A stretch of 64,000 nucleotides of DNA from Laterigemmans sp052161645. GTDB taxonomy: Bacteria > Planctomycetota > Planctomycetia > Pirellulales > Pirellulaceae. Shown piece by piece: positions 1 through 8,434 of this stretch. The notes under the pieces are model-generated. The model made no database searches. It saw only the letters and a program-made list of their open reading frames with translations, and was not told where the DNA came from. Made by a program: the position numbers and the translations under genes. The stretch lies in the NCBI GenBank assembly GCA_052161645.1, contig CP197414.1; one strand, given 5' to 3'. Position 1 is the stretch's first letter. Each line of letters begins with the position of its first letter.

Positions 1-81
1 CAGCGCAATGCAAATCACAATCTCGCTGCACCCCCTGAAAACCGAACACCAGGGCTGACCCCGGCCGGCAAAATTGGGAGG

Positions 82-984
82 TTATTCATCAGCGGGGAGT
101 TCCGCTAGGGCTTCAAAATAGGCACGAATGGCTTTGGCATAACGGGGGACATACTCCGTCGGGATGTCGGCTCGCAGCAGTCCTCGCGTGCGTTGCGGCA
201 AGTGTCCCCAGACAGCTTGACCCTCAGCCAGCGGTGGTGCTTGTCCGGCCCGCGCTGCCACAGCCGCTTCTTGCTTGGTCGCTTGGCCATCATCACCCGC
301 CGCCGAGCCATCACCCTCGCCCGCCGGCGTTTGCTGTCCCTCGTTCTGCCCCGCCCCTTCCGTTCGCTGCTCGCTACCCTGCTCTGCTTGTTCTGACTGC
401 TCTGTCTGCTGGGTCTGTTCTGTATTTGATTCTCCCGGCTGTTGATCCTGTTGCGCGTCCGGATCCTGCTGGGGCTCGCCAGCAGGTTGTTGTTCAGACT
501 GCTGACTTTGCGCCGCGCCCGTTGGTTCGTCGGATGAAGCGGTGTTAATGATTTCATCCAACAGATCGATAGCCCGCTGTTGCGAGCTCAACGTGTCCTC
601 ATCGACTTGTCCCCGCGAGAGCCGCTGGCCAGCGTCGCGCATCGCCAAATAGGCTTGCCACAGCGGGATCCCCGAGTTCTCTTGCGCTGACTGACTGGCT
701 TTGGATTTATCAGAACTCGGCTGCGCGGAGTTCTGCGGCGCGGCGGAATCGGCCGCTGGTGGGTTAGCGGTTTCAGGTTCGAGATCGAGCCCCTCAAGTA
801 ACCCTCCTAAACCGTTATCATCAGCTTGCTGTGGATCGGTAGCGGGCTGCTCAGCAGCCTGTTGCTCAGCGGGTGGTGGCTGGAAAGCGGTCGCCGGCGG
901 GTCTTGCCACAGCCACCAAGCGGCAGCCAGCAGGCAGACGACGATCAGGGGTGCCGGGACGGGCGATTTAGCTTTGCGGTTCAT
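82..984 (-). CDS. Gln-rich membrane-anchored hypothetical protein
   Basis: A 300-residue protein with one N-terminal hydrophobic segment (about residues 11-26) that looks like a signal anchor, so the rest is probably periplasmic. It has two ordered parts: a helical segment near residues 105-148 with a run of Met-Arg-Asp-Ala and Leu-Asp-Glu-Ile-Ile type residues, and a C-terminal stretch from about 255 with the pattern VWGHLP...LL...IPTEYVPRYAK. Between them lies a low-complexity Gln/Glu/Ser/Gly linker. Its ATG overlaps the TGA of the upstream gene by one base (TGATG), so translation is very likely coupled. I know this two-part architecture from planctomycete clusters with MoxR/DUF58-type genes, but no biochemical role is established. 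The gene is complete; 81 bases without a gene follow it to the window edge. Confidence 0.8.
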   Translation of the reverse strand: MNRKAKSPVPAPLIVVCLLAAAWWLWQDPPATAFQPPPAEQQAAEQPATDPQQADDNGLGGLLEGLDLEPETANPPAADSAAPQNSAQPSSDKSKASQSAQENSGIPLWQAYLAMRDAGQRLSRGQVDEDTLSSQQRAIDLLDEIINTASSDEPTGAAQSQQSEQQPAGEPQQDPDAQQDQQPGESNTEQTQQTEQSEQAEQGSEQRTEGAGQNEGQQTPAGEGDGSAAGDDGQATKQEAAVAARAGQAPPLAEGQAVWGHLPQRTRGLLRADIPTEYVPRYAKAIRAYFEALAELPADE

Positions 985-3900
985 CAGCGGGACCTGAGTA
1001 GTTCTTCATAGCTTTCGATGCGATCGATCAAGCGTTGTTGTTCTTCGGCCAGTTTTCGTTTGGCGACTTCGTAGCGCGCTTTGATGGCCGGATCGGTCGA
1101 TTTTTCCGTCGCTTCTTCGATCGCTTGCATCAGCTCCATCGTACGCGTTTTCAGAAACGCTTGCGTGGCACGAGCCAAACGCAAGCTGGCCATCATTTTT
1201 TTGTTCTCTTCAGCTTCCGCATTTTGTTCTTCAGTCGTTGGTTCGCCACCTTCGGCGGGAGCCGATCTTTCGCTGTTGTCGGTTGCCGCGTCCAAACTTT
1301 CCAGGACCAGGTCGAGTCGTTGCAAGGCGGCCGTGGCGGCGTCCAGCGAGACGGCCGTTGGTTCACCCCGCTGCAGCAATTGGGCCGCTATTCGCATATC
1401 GGCCGCGGCGTCTCCCAAGGTTTCGGGAAACCCGGCCGGTTCGCTGGTCGCTGTCGCCAGTTGATTGGTATCTGCGGCTAATTGGTTTTGGTCAGCCGCC
1501 AACTGCGGAGGCTCATCGCGCTGCCAGCGAGCGACCAAACCAGCTTGGCTAGCTCGCAACGCGCGGACACTCTCAGCCAGTTGTTCGCTGGCGGCGGCAG
1601 GTTCTTGCGGCAGCGGCTGGCCGGGCTGTCCCGATCGCTGGCCAGACAACTCCCGCCTGGCTTGGTTGACTTGATCGAGCGCCTGTTGCTGCAGTTCCTC
1701 GGCGCTCCCCTCCCTGCCCCGTTCCAATTGCTCGGCCGCTTGTCGCATCAGCTCGGCCACGGCGGACAAGTCGCGTGTTGCATCGGTCTGTGTTGCATCG
1801 GGCTGGAGTGTCTCAGCGGCTTGCGCGGCCGCTTCGGCAGCGGTTGGATCGTCGGCTTGCAAGGCTGCGGCCAATTCCCGGAGTTGATCTTGCAGGGCGG
1901 CGGTTTGTCGCGCCAGTTCTCGTTGTCGCGCCGAGAGGCGTTCCTCTTCTTGATCACGATCGTTGGCTTGGTGCATGTTGCGGGTTTCGTCGATCATGCG
2001 TTGTTGGGCGGCAGATAGTTCTCCCAACTGTTCCCCGGCCGCTCGCTGCGCGTCGGCTTGCTGCAGCTTGGTCATCAGTTGATTGAGCTGTTGCAGGTTT
2101 TCTCGTTGCGCCTCGGTCGCCGTGGCTAAAGCTTGTGAGGCCTCGTCGATTTGTTGATCGGCTAGCGCTTCGGCAGACTGCCGCAGCGACTGGCGTGCTC
2201 CCTGCTCGCTGCGAGTGGCCAACTGTTCGACCTGTTCGCGTAACCCGTTGACCTGCTCGGCGTCGAGCTGGTTAGCTTCCGCCAGATCGCTGGCCCGCTG
2301 CAGCAGTTCGAGTGCGGAATCAGGACCTTCGCTGAGTCGCTGTTGGGTGTTGCGTTGGCTGGAGCTGGCCGCTTGCAGACGATCGGCAGCCGCTTGTCGA
2401 CTCGCTTCGTCCGTTCCCAAACGGGCCTTGGTCGCTTCGCTTTGCTCGAGCGCCAATTGCTGTTGCTGCCGCGCTTCCCGTAATTGTTCCAGAGCCCGAC
2501 CTTCCGCCGCGGCGATCTTGCTTTGCATCGTCGCGCTGTCGATCACGCGGAGACGGCGAGTCGTCGATTGGCCGCGATTGCCGGCCGTATCGATGGCGAT
2601 CGCCGTGACTTCGATGACATCGCCCACTCGTAGTTGCACGCCTCCATCCATGGTGGCATCCACTGCGGCATCCATCGCGGCAGAGTCTTCACCGACCGCG
2701 GGAGTGGTTGCGGGCCGGGCAGAAGCAGTCGACGAGCTGGGGAACCAGGTGGCAAGCGGCTCTTCCCAACTAATTGTGGCTCGTAGTTCGTTTTGGCTGT
2801 ACTGGCGGCGTTGTTGCTCGACCATGGTGGCGGAGCGGAGGTGACGTGTTTCCAACCAACTGGTTTGCAGCCCCAGATCGTCCTCGAATTGGGCACTCAA
2901 TTCAAGCGTTGCCAGCGGCGTGACCTCTTGGTCGGCCGGCGGCTGGGTTAGCATCACCAATGGTGCCGAGTCAGGTTCGACTTGCACTTGGAGGCGTTGC
3001 CTGGCTTGGCCTTCGATACCTTGGCGATCGAGCCATACGAACTGGCCGCTAAACGATTCCTCCAGCAGCAGCGGCCCCAGTTCCAACTCGGTGCCCGCGG
3101 TTGATAACTCCAGCGGCAGTTCGCTGGGCAATTGAGTCGTGGCGGGGGAGAGGAGCAGTTTGCCGCTTTGCAGTGGCTGGCTAACGGTGGCTTGCAACCA
3201 CAGCGTCGTCCCGACCAGCACTCGCAGTTGTGGGTCAGTGACGGTGACTTCGGGCAGCCCCGAGTACGCGGGGGGCAGCAGACGAATTTCCAGCGACTCG
3301 ATCAGCGGTGCGGAGGTGACTTCGATTTCTTGCCAGGGCATGGTGTCATCATCCCCGCCTCGTGCTCGCACGGAGAGACTTTGGCGGACCTCGGGCCAGA
3401 CGCTGGTCCCCGCCTCGCCGACCATCTGCAGCGGTGGCGATTCGATGCGTCCATCTGCCAAGCGAAATAAGATCTCGGTGTCTTCCGGCAGCGGCCCCAA
3501 GCGATCGCTGACAAAGACTTGTAACTGGCTGCCGACGTGTACGCGATCGGGCAGCGGTTGCAGGACCAAATGGTTGCGGCGCGGCCAGGCGGCTTCGGCG
3601 GTGGGCGAGAAAATGCGTCGCGCCGTCAGTGAGCCGATCGCCGGATTCCAGAGCAAGACAAATAAACTCACAGCCACCAGCAGGCTGGCCATCAAGACGC
3701 CGCGAACCGCTGGCCAGCGATCGATTTTTGCCTCCGGGTTGGCGGCGGCGAATTCGTCATGAATTTGGTTGACCGCCGCGGTGGTGAGATCGTCTTGGCG
3801 GTCTCCCGTTTTTGCCTTTTGTTCGGCTTGTTCAAGCAAGGCCACGGCGCTACTTAAACGATCGCCCATCCCGGGCAAGAGTGACTCCAGCCGCCGAGCC

Positions 3901-4217
3901 ACCGCCATCAGGCTCAGCGGACGCCGCCAAGTCGACCACCAAAACCAGCCGCATGCCGCCAGGCATCCGCCTATCGTGCCCAGCGTCAGGGCACCGCGTC
4001 CCCACCAGCCGCTGGGACGCAGCCACCAATCCAGCGCCGCCGCGGAAAGCAGAACGCCCAGCAGAATCATCACCAACCAGGCAATCGCTCGAATCCATAC
4101 CAATCGCCTCACCCTCCTGTGCAGTTGCCCGATACGGGTGCGGAGGGAGTCATAGTTATTTGCCTGGGGAGCGAGTTGGTCACCAGGCCCGATAGTGTAC
4201 TTTGATTGCTGGTCCAT
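984..4217 (-). CDS. DUF4175-like large membrane protein with coiled coil
   Basis: A 1077-residue protein. Three hydrophobic segments lie near residues 43-67, 75-97 and 170-190, followed by a beta-rich periplasmic region with Ig-like stretches to about residue 560. A very long Gln/Glu/Ala-rich coiled coil then runs almost to the C-terminus. This matches the DUF4175-type architecture found near BatA/VWA and MoxR genes in planctomycetes and some other phyla; the family's role is not defined. The start ATG has no competing upstream start. It is first in a two-gene unit with the Gln-rich protein and is divergent from the sulfotransferase, with 91 bases between them. The coiled coil suggests an envelope scaffold, which is inference. 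Confidence 0.75.
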   Translation of the reverse strand: MDQQSKYTIGPGDQLAPQANNYDSLRTRIGQLHRRVRRLVWIRAIAWLVMILLGVLLSAAALDWWLRPSGWWGRGALTLGTIGGCLAACGWFWWSTWRRPLSLMAVARRLESLLPGMGDRLSSAVALLEQAEQKAKTGDRQDDLTTAAVNQIHDEFAAANPEAKIDRWPAVRGVLMASLLVAVSLFVLLWNPAIGSLTARRIFSPTAEAAWPRRNHLVLQPLPDRVHVGSQLQVFVSDRLGPLPEDTEILFRLADGRIESPPLQMVGEAGTSVWPEVRQSLSVRARGGDDDTMPWQEIEVTSAPLIESLEIRLLPPAYSGLPEVTVTDPQLRVLVGTTLWLQATVSQPLQSGKLLLSPATTQLPSELPLELSTAGTELELGPLLLEESFSGQFVWLDRQGIEGQARQRLQVQVEPDSAPLVMLTQPPADQEVTPLATLELSAQFEDDLGLQTSWLETRHLRSATMVEQQRRQYSQNELRATISWEEPLATWFPSSSTASARPATTPAVGEDSAAMDAAVDATMDGGVQLRVGDVIEVTAIAIDTAGNRGQSTTRRLRVIDSATMQSKIAAAEGRALEQLREARQQQQLALEQSEATKARLGTDEASRQAAADRLQAASSSQRNTQQRLSEGPDSALELLQRASDLAEANQLDAEQVNGLREQVEQLATRSEQGARQSLRQSAEALADQQIDEASQALATATEAQRENLQQLNQLMTKLQQADAQRAAGEQLGELSAAQQRMIDETRNMHQANDRDQEEERLSARQRELARQTAALQDQLRELAAALQADDPTAAEAAAQAAETLQPDATQTDATRDLSAVAELMRQAAEQLERGREGSAEELQQQALDQVNQARRELSGQRSGQPGQPLPQEPAAASEQLAESVRALRASQAGLVARWQRDEPPQLAADQNQLAADTNQLATATSEPAGFPETLGDAAADMRIAAQLLQRGEPTAVSLDAATAALQRLDLVLESLDAATDNSERSAPAEGGEPTTEEQNAEAEENKKMMASLRLARATQAFLKTRTMELMQAIEEATEKSTDPAIKARYEVAKRKLAEEQQRLIDRIESYEELLRSR

Positions 4218-4308
4218 GCTTTCAGCTTATACCGAATCCTAGGCCTTAACGACCGCTGCGCCCGAACTATGCTAGTGGCAAGCGGGGTCAGACACAGTTG
4301 CTCGCACG

Positions 4309-5541
4309 TTGCTGTTGCATATTTCGCACCTTACGCACACCTTGAATCGCCAAACCGTGCCCACTCAATCTGCTGCGTCTCCTGCCGAAGTTTATCCATA
4401 TCCCGCCTACTCGCCACGGTTTTGGCATGGGATGCGGGCGGCGACTTGGTGGCGATTGATGTGGAGAAATGGGTTTCGCGTCACCCCCACGCGAGTGCCG
4501 ATGTCGATGATTTTGGCGTTGATCACGCCAGCGAACGATGTTTTAGCGACTTGGCAACGCATCCGCTTCGGGAAAAAACTGCAAAAGACCGAGCTGACCG
4601 CCCCGCCCCTGTTCATTATCGGCCATTGGCGGAGCGGGACAACGCTGTTGCACGAGCTGCTGATGCTCGACCCCCGCCTGGTTTGTCCCGATACCTATCA
4701 ATGCTTCGCTCCCTGCCACTTCTTGGTCAGCGGCTGGTTGTTCCGGAATTTCGGCCGTTGGCTGCTGCCCAATAAACGACCTATGGACAACGTGGCCGCC
4801 GGTTGGGACCGACCCCAGGAAGACGAATTCGCCTTGATGAACCTCGGTTTACCATCGCCTTACCGCCGGATTGCCTTTCCACGCAACGAAATACCCGATT
4901 TGGATTACCTCGACCTGCGGCAAATTCCCCCTTCGGAAAGGAGCCTTTGGTTGCAAGGGCTCGAGGGGTTTTTGAAAGCCATCACGGTTGCCCAGGCGGG
5001 ACGGGTGGTCTTGAAAAGTCCCACGCACACCGGTCGGATTGGCCTGCTCAGCGAACATTTTCCGGGTGCCAAGTTTCTGCATATCACTCGCGATCCCCGC
5101 AGCTTATTTCCCTCGACGCTGAAAATGTGGCGGTCGCTCGATGCCACCCAGGGGCTGCAGAAACCAACCCCCGAGCCCGACAAACAATATGTGCTCAGCT
5201 GTTTCGAGAAAATGTATCGAGCGTTTCATCGTGATCGCGACAGCGTTCCCCAGGAGAACCTGCTCGATATTCGCTACGAAGACTTGGTCGCTCAGCCCGA
5301 GCAAACGCTCCGCCGAGTTTACCAACAGCTCGATCTGGGCGATTTTGAGCCGCTGGAAGCGCCGCTGAAGACTTGGATCGAGCAACATCATCGCGGTTAT
5401 CAAGTGAACCAGCACGCGTTGCTGCCCGCCGATGAGGCGGCGATCCATTCGCGGTGGGCCGAATATTTTGATCGCTACGGCTATCCGCAGGAAAATCCAA
5501 CCGCCTCGCCCACAGTGCCCGAACAGCATCGCCACGAATAG
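4309..5541 (+). CDS. Sulfotransferase family protein
   Basis: A 410-residue protein of the PAPS-dependent sulfotransferase superfamily, which transfers sulfate from 3'-phosphoadenylyl sulfate to an acceptor hydroxyl or amine. The 5'-phosphosulfate-binding loop is visible as GHWRSGTT (residues 105-112), and the 3'-phosphate-binding region as RDPRSLFPSTLKMWRSL near residue 265. No signal peptide is clear. The acceptor cannot be told; sugar or lipid envelope components are usual for the family. The start is uncertain: the longest frame begins with TTG and no Shine-Dalgarno sequence, while a GTG at 4357 or an ATG near 4432 would also keep the whole catalytic domain. The TAG stop lies inside a 15-bp tandem repeat (see repeats). 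Confidence 0.85.
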   Translation: MLLHISHLTHTLNRQTVPTQSAASPAEVYPYPAYSPRFWHGMRAATWWRLMWRNGFRVTPTRVPMSMILALITPANDVLATWQRIRFGKKLQKTELTAPPLFIIGHWRSGTTLLHELLMLDPRLVCPDTYQCFAPCHFLVSGWLFRNFGRWLLPNKRPMDNVAAGWDRPQEDEFALMNLGLPSPYRRIAFPRNEIPDLDYLDLRQIPPSERSLWLQGLEGFLKAITVAQAGRVVLKSPTHTGRIGLLSEHFPGAKFLHITRDPRSLFPSTLKMWRSLDATQGLQKPTPEPDKQYVLSCFEKMYRAFHRDRDSVPQENLLDIRYEDLVAQPEQTLRRVYQQLDLGDFEPLEAPLKTWIEQHHRGYQVNQHALLPADEAAIHSRWAEYFDRYGYPQENPTASPTVPEQHRHE

Positions 5542-5584
5542 TATCCCCCCCGAGTAGCATCGCCCCAAATAGCATCGCCGCGAA
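5524..5584 (+). repeat. 15-bp tandem repeat carrying the stop codon
   Basis: Four degenerate units of 15-16 bp straddle the end of the sulfotransferase gene. The first is coding; the second starts with the gene's own TAG stop; the third and fourth also begin with TAG (core TAGCATCGCC). Each copy thus offers another TAG. No function is known. Confidence 0.8.
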
Positions 5585-5781
5585 AAAGTGCCCGCATAGT
5601 TTCTCTGAGCGGCACGACGTGCACTCCCCGCACCGCAGGATTATTACGCAACCCCGGAATGGCTGGCGCATGCAGCACCCCACTCCCGATGGTCCCTCGG
5701 TGAGCGGATTGTGTGCCACCCTCGAGCACTTTTCCGCCCGGCAACCTCTTACTCGCGAATTCTGGTTGGGGAGCAGCAGTG
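5585..5781. other. Intergenic region, no gene seen
   Basis: This is the roughly 200-base gap between the sulfotransferase repeat and the barrel protein. Apparent open frames here on either strand are not supported by any recognisable protein. A promoter for the barrel gene must lie here or upstream, but I cannot point to a convincing one. Confidence 0.4.
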
Positions 5782-6807
5782 ATGGCGGGACAATCTTCGA
5801 GACGGGCTGGTTTGCGATTGTTAGCTGAGAATTTATCGATTCAGAGTTTATCAATTCACGGCTTGTTGCTGGCCGCTGCGCTGCTGGTTCAAGGTCTTTG
5901 TGCACCGCAAGCGTTCGGGCAATCGCCCCAGCAGACGCCTGGTTGGCGAGCTGGCGCCGATCTGGTCTTCCTCCAGCCTCGGTTCAATGCTGACGTGGGA
6001 CTGATTCGCACCGAGGAGGATGTGAATAACAACGCCAGCATCACGCAGCTCAATTTCGATCGCAATTTTACCGCCGCGCCGCGCGTTTGGTTTGCCTATG
6101 AGACGGTCGCCGCGGTCGGTCTGCAAGCCAGCTGGTGGCGGCTGAGCAGTTCGGCGGAAGGCATCTCCGAACAGCCTCCGGCAAACGGCTTTGGCGAGCT
6201 CGCCCATCCAGCGATCAGCGGAGTCGATTTAGCAAGCGTGGTACCTGCGGAACGGCTCTCCGCAGCCTCCTCGCTCGATCTTTACGCGATCGATTTGGAA
6301 GTCACCAAGCGAGCCAGCCTGAGCAGCTGGGATTTGTTGCTGACCGCCGGCATTCGACACGCAGCGGTCGATCGCTTCGATCAATTGGAACTGCGCAATC
6401 AGCTGGGCGATCTGGCCGGTTTGACTGGTCTGAGTCAGCAGGTCAGCGGCTTGGGACCAACCATCCGCTTGGCCACCGAACGTCAAGTCTTCGATCAATT
6501 CAGTTGGGGCACCAACCTCCGCACCTCGCTGTTGTTAGCTTCCCGCGAGCGCCGCTTGGCCGCCGCCGAGGACCTCGATTTGCTGACTCCGTTTACGACT
6601 CGTTTTCTGACCGAGCAAGCTGGTTTCCTGCCGATCGTGTCCGCCGGAGTTTCTTTGTCTTGGCGGGGGCAAGGACCGCTCAGCGACGGTCTGACAATCA
6701 CCGCGGGGCTGGAATCAGAATGGTGGTCAGGGGTCGGCACGCTCTCGGACGAGCATGCCGATATGTCCTTGCTGGGGCTGAGTTGCGGAGTGAGTTACAC
6801 CTGGTGA
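5782..6807 (+). CDS. Outer-membrane beta-barrel protein (Lpg1974-like)
   Basis: I place the start at the ATG at 5782 (341 residues); an upstream GTG in frame would add 23 residues in front of an ordinary signal peptide. The signal peptide has its hydrophobic core around LLLAAALLVQGL and ends near AFG. The mature part alternates short aromatic-ended beta strands (WRAGADLVFLQPRF, PRVWFAYET, GLQASWWRL, WDLLLTAGIRH, a late ESEWWSGVG) and ends SYTW, as expected of a barrel with an aromatic C-terminus. It resembles planctomycete proteins annotated as Lpg1974/Legionella-type porin-like proteins; I cannot verify that assignment. It is convergent with the next gene, and its TGA stop is the first triplet of a heptameric repeat. 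Confidence 0.65.
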   Translation: MAGQSSRRAGLRLLAENLSIQSLSIHGLLLAAALLVQGLCAPQAFGQSPQQTPGWRAGADLVFLQPRFNADVGLIRTEEDVNNNASITQLNFDRNFTAAPRVWFAYETVAAVGLQASWWRLSSSAEGISEQPPANGFGELAHPAISGVDLASVVPAERLSAASSLDLYAIDLEVTKRASLSSWDLLLTAGIRHAAVDRFDQLELRNQLGDLAGLTGLSQQVSGLGPTIRLATERQVFDQFSWGTNLRTSLLLASRERRLAAAEDLDLLTPFTTRFLTEQAGFLPIVSAGVSLSWRGQGPLSDGLTITAGLESEWWSGVGTLSDEHADMSLLGLSCGVSYTW

Positions 6808-6858
6808 AGAGTGAAGAGTGAAGAGTGAAGGTGTTAACTTTTGCATTTTTCAATTTCC
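6806..6858 (+). repeat. GAAGAGT heptamer repeat plus conserved tail, gene 3' end
   Basis: Three copies of GAAGAGT start inside the TGA stop of the barrel gene (6806-6826), then GAAG. At 6837-6858 follows a T-rich segment with core ACTTTTGCATTTTTCAAT. The same combination, in the same orientation relative to its gene, follows xerC/D at 10212-10292. It may act as an mRNA 3'-end or terminator element, which is inference. Confidence 0.85.
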
Positions 6859-6890
6859 ATCAACTATTACTCATGCAACACCTGATTCCG

Positions 6891-6925
6891 CTAACAACTA
6901 GCAACTAGCAACTAGCCACTAACTC
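6891..6925 (-). repeat. CTARCNA heptamer repeat at a stop codon
   Basis: Five degenerate heptamers (CTAACAA, CTAGCAA twice, CTAGCCA, CTAACTC) end exactly at the stop codon of the minus-strand lipoprotein. Read on the gene's strand, every heptamer carries TAG, so all three frames meet a stop within 21 bases. Confidence 0.8.
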
Positions 6926-7349
6926 ACAGCGGTTTTACCGCGTTTGCAGGCAGTTCCAGCGTGGCTTGAGTTTGTCCCACTTCAAAGCTGACTGTTAATC
7001 CACTGCGGGCGGGATCGGTGTACTTGGCTTGGATGCTCCAGCCGCCGTCGCTGATCGAGTCCGTGGCTACCAAAAACTCCAGCGACTCGATCGCAGCGGG
7101 ATCGGGGGAAAAACTACTTTCCGCGGGCACTCTCAGCTCTGCCGTGCCGTCGATCTTCGTCCAGCCTTCCAAGACCACGGGGCCACCGGCTTGTGCGTGC
7201 AACATCACGTGTACGTCCGCGATCGGCTGTTGTTTGTATTGAACAACAACCGTCAAGCCGCTGGCTGTTGAACGATCTCCACCTTCCGAGCATCCTGCGG
7301 AGAACGTCATCCAGATCACAGCGGCTGTCAAAACACATATCCGCATCAT
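6924..7349 (-). CDS. Small lipoprotein with carboxypeptidase-regulatory-like fold
   Basis: A 141-residue protein with an N-terminal lipoprotein signal and lipobox ending FSAGC (Cys at residue 20). After export, lipid attachment would place it in the envelope. The mature part carries the pattern GLTVVVQYKQQPIADVHVML, then a G-T-A-E-L segment, typical of carboxypeptidase regulatory-like or transthyretin-like beta sandwiches. In planctomycetes a short lipoprotein like this very often sits directly after a DUF1559 gene. Here the two overlap by four bases (ATGA-type coupling), so they are co-translated and probably act together. The biochemical role is unknown. Confidence 0.8.
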   Translation of the reverse strand: MMRICVLTAAVIWMTFSAGCSEGGDRSTASGLTVVVQYKQQPIADVHVMLHAQAGGPVVLEGWTKIDGTAELRVPAESSFSPDPAAIESLEFLVATDSISDGGWSIQAKYTDPARSGLTVSFEVGQTQATLELPANAVKPL

Positions 7350-8380
7350 GGTAACTGAATGACCTCGCCACCGTTGCGGCTGAACAGTGCTCGATAGACG
7401 AACAGGTCGATCGTATCGTTATACATGGTCACGCTGCCGTCGAGCATCGCGTGCATGGCACCGGCGGGATGATAACTGCGGGAAGCATAGAATCCACGAC
7501 CGTGAATACCGATGTCCGGGATACGGCTGTTGGGCGTCATATAGCCATTAATCACGGAGGAAAATGGTACACCACGAATCCAGGAGTCTCCACGGTTTCC
7601 GCGGTATGAGGAAATCAAAGCTGGGAAGACGTCGTTAAGGTCTGGATTGAAAATCAGCGATCCACCATGTAGGAAACCTGGATTGGGTGGCGTATTGCCT
7701 GTTGTCCCTCCCCAGTTAGCAATTCGACGGTGCGGCAAAGTCAACGAGGGTTCATTGCCAGACATTTGGTCCCCTAAGACCGTTTCGGCCAGCAAGACGG
7801 TTTGCGAAGTCCCATCGGTGCAGTCATTGAAGCCGGCCCATGAATTTGTCCAAACCATGCCGTCGGTGCGGTAACGATCGTCATAGTTGGTGGCCGTGCC
7901 GCTGCCGTAGCTGAACATATAATTCAGACCCCCGGTGAAACCCGGAGTTCCATCGGCAAAGGTGGTTGGAAAGCGCGTCTGCCCCGCTTCGCTGGGGCAC
8001 AAGAATGTGGGAATCTCTGATTCAATCGCAATTCGCTGGGCCGGGTTATATTGAGCTCGCCAAGGCGGACCGACCAACAGCGGAAGCTCATAATTAATGA
8101 GATTGCTGAGGTTGCCTTGTTCAATAAAAGGCAGGATCCGAGCTTGCGGCGAAAAACTGCTTGAACCCGTCAAACCAGGAATTGCCCTGAAGGCCGATTC
8201 ATAGTTATGAGTTGCCAAAGCTAATTGTTTAAGATTATTGGAACAAGACATGCGGCGAGCAGCCTCGCGGACCGCTTGCACGGCGGGGAGCAGCAGTCCC
8301 ACCAAAATACCAATGATGGCAATCACCACTAGCAGTTCCACCAGAGTAAAGCCGTCGCGATTTTGTTTTGGGTTTAACAT
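7346..8380 (-). CDS. DUF1559 prepilin-like protein
   Basis: A 344-residue protein with a type IV pilin/pseudopilin N-terminus: a short basic leader ending DGFTLVELLVVIAIIG, where cleavage by a prepilin peptidase would occur after the Gly before Phe, then a hydrophobic helix and the DUF1559 hallmark AVQAVREAARRMSCSNNLKQ. The C-terminal part has the usual family pattern ending in an H/G-rich stretch (IGIHGRGFYASRSYHP). DUF1559 proteins are hugely expanded in planctomycetes, are predicted to be secreted through type II/IV pilus-like machinery and have no proven function. It is coupled to the downstream lipoprotein. Length is normal for the family. Confidence 0.92.
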   Translation of the reverse strand: MLNPKQNRDGFTLVELLVVIAIIGILVGLLLPAVQAVREAARRMSCSNNLKQLALATHNYESAFRAIPGLTGSSSFSPQARILPFIEQGNLSNLINYELPLLVGPPWRAQYNPAQRIAIESEIPTFLCPSEAGQTRFPTTFADGTPGFTGGLNYMFSYGSGTATNYDDRYRTDGMVWTNSWAGFNDCTDGTSQTVLLAETVLGDQMSGNEPSLTLPHRRIANWGGTTGNTPPNPGFLHGGSLIFNPDLNDVFPALISSYRGNRGDSWIRGVPFSSVINGYMTPNSRIPDIGIHGRGFYASRSYHPAGAMHAMLDGSVTMYNDTIDLFVYRALFSRNGGEVIQLP

Positions 8381-8434
8381 TGTATTCGTTTCCGAGTAGG
8401 TTAAGTATTGTTCGTCGTGGACTATTGGGAGTCT

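Noticed and set aside
3139..3762. 207-residue frame antisense to the DUF4175-like gene
   Set aside because: It is a GC-driven shadow frame, rich in Ser/Arg, with no domain.
4281..4295. GGGGTCAGACAC motif upstream of the sulfotransferase as a transposon remnant
   Set aside because: A single short match without inverted partner, duplication or transposase is too little to call.
5195..5905. 236-residue frame antisense to the sulfotransferase and its repeat
   Set aside because: It is a shadow of a clear gene on the plus strand; its repeated residues come only from the 15-bp repeat.
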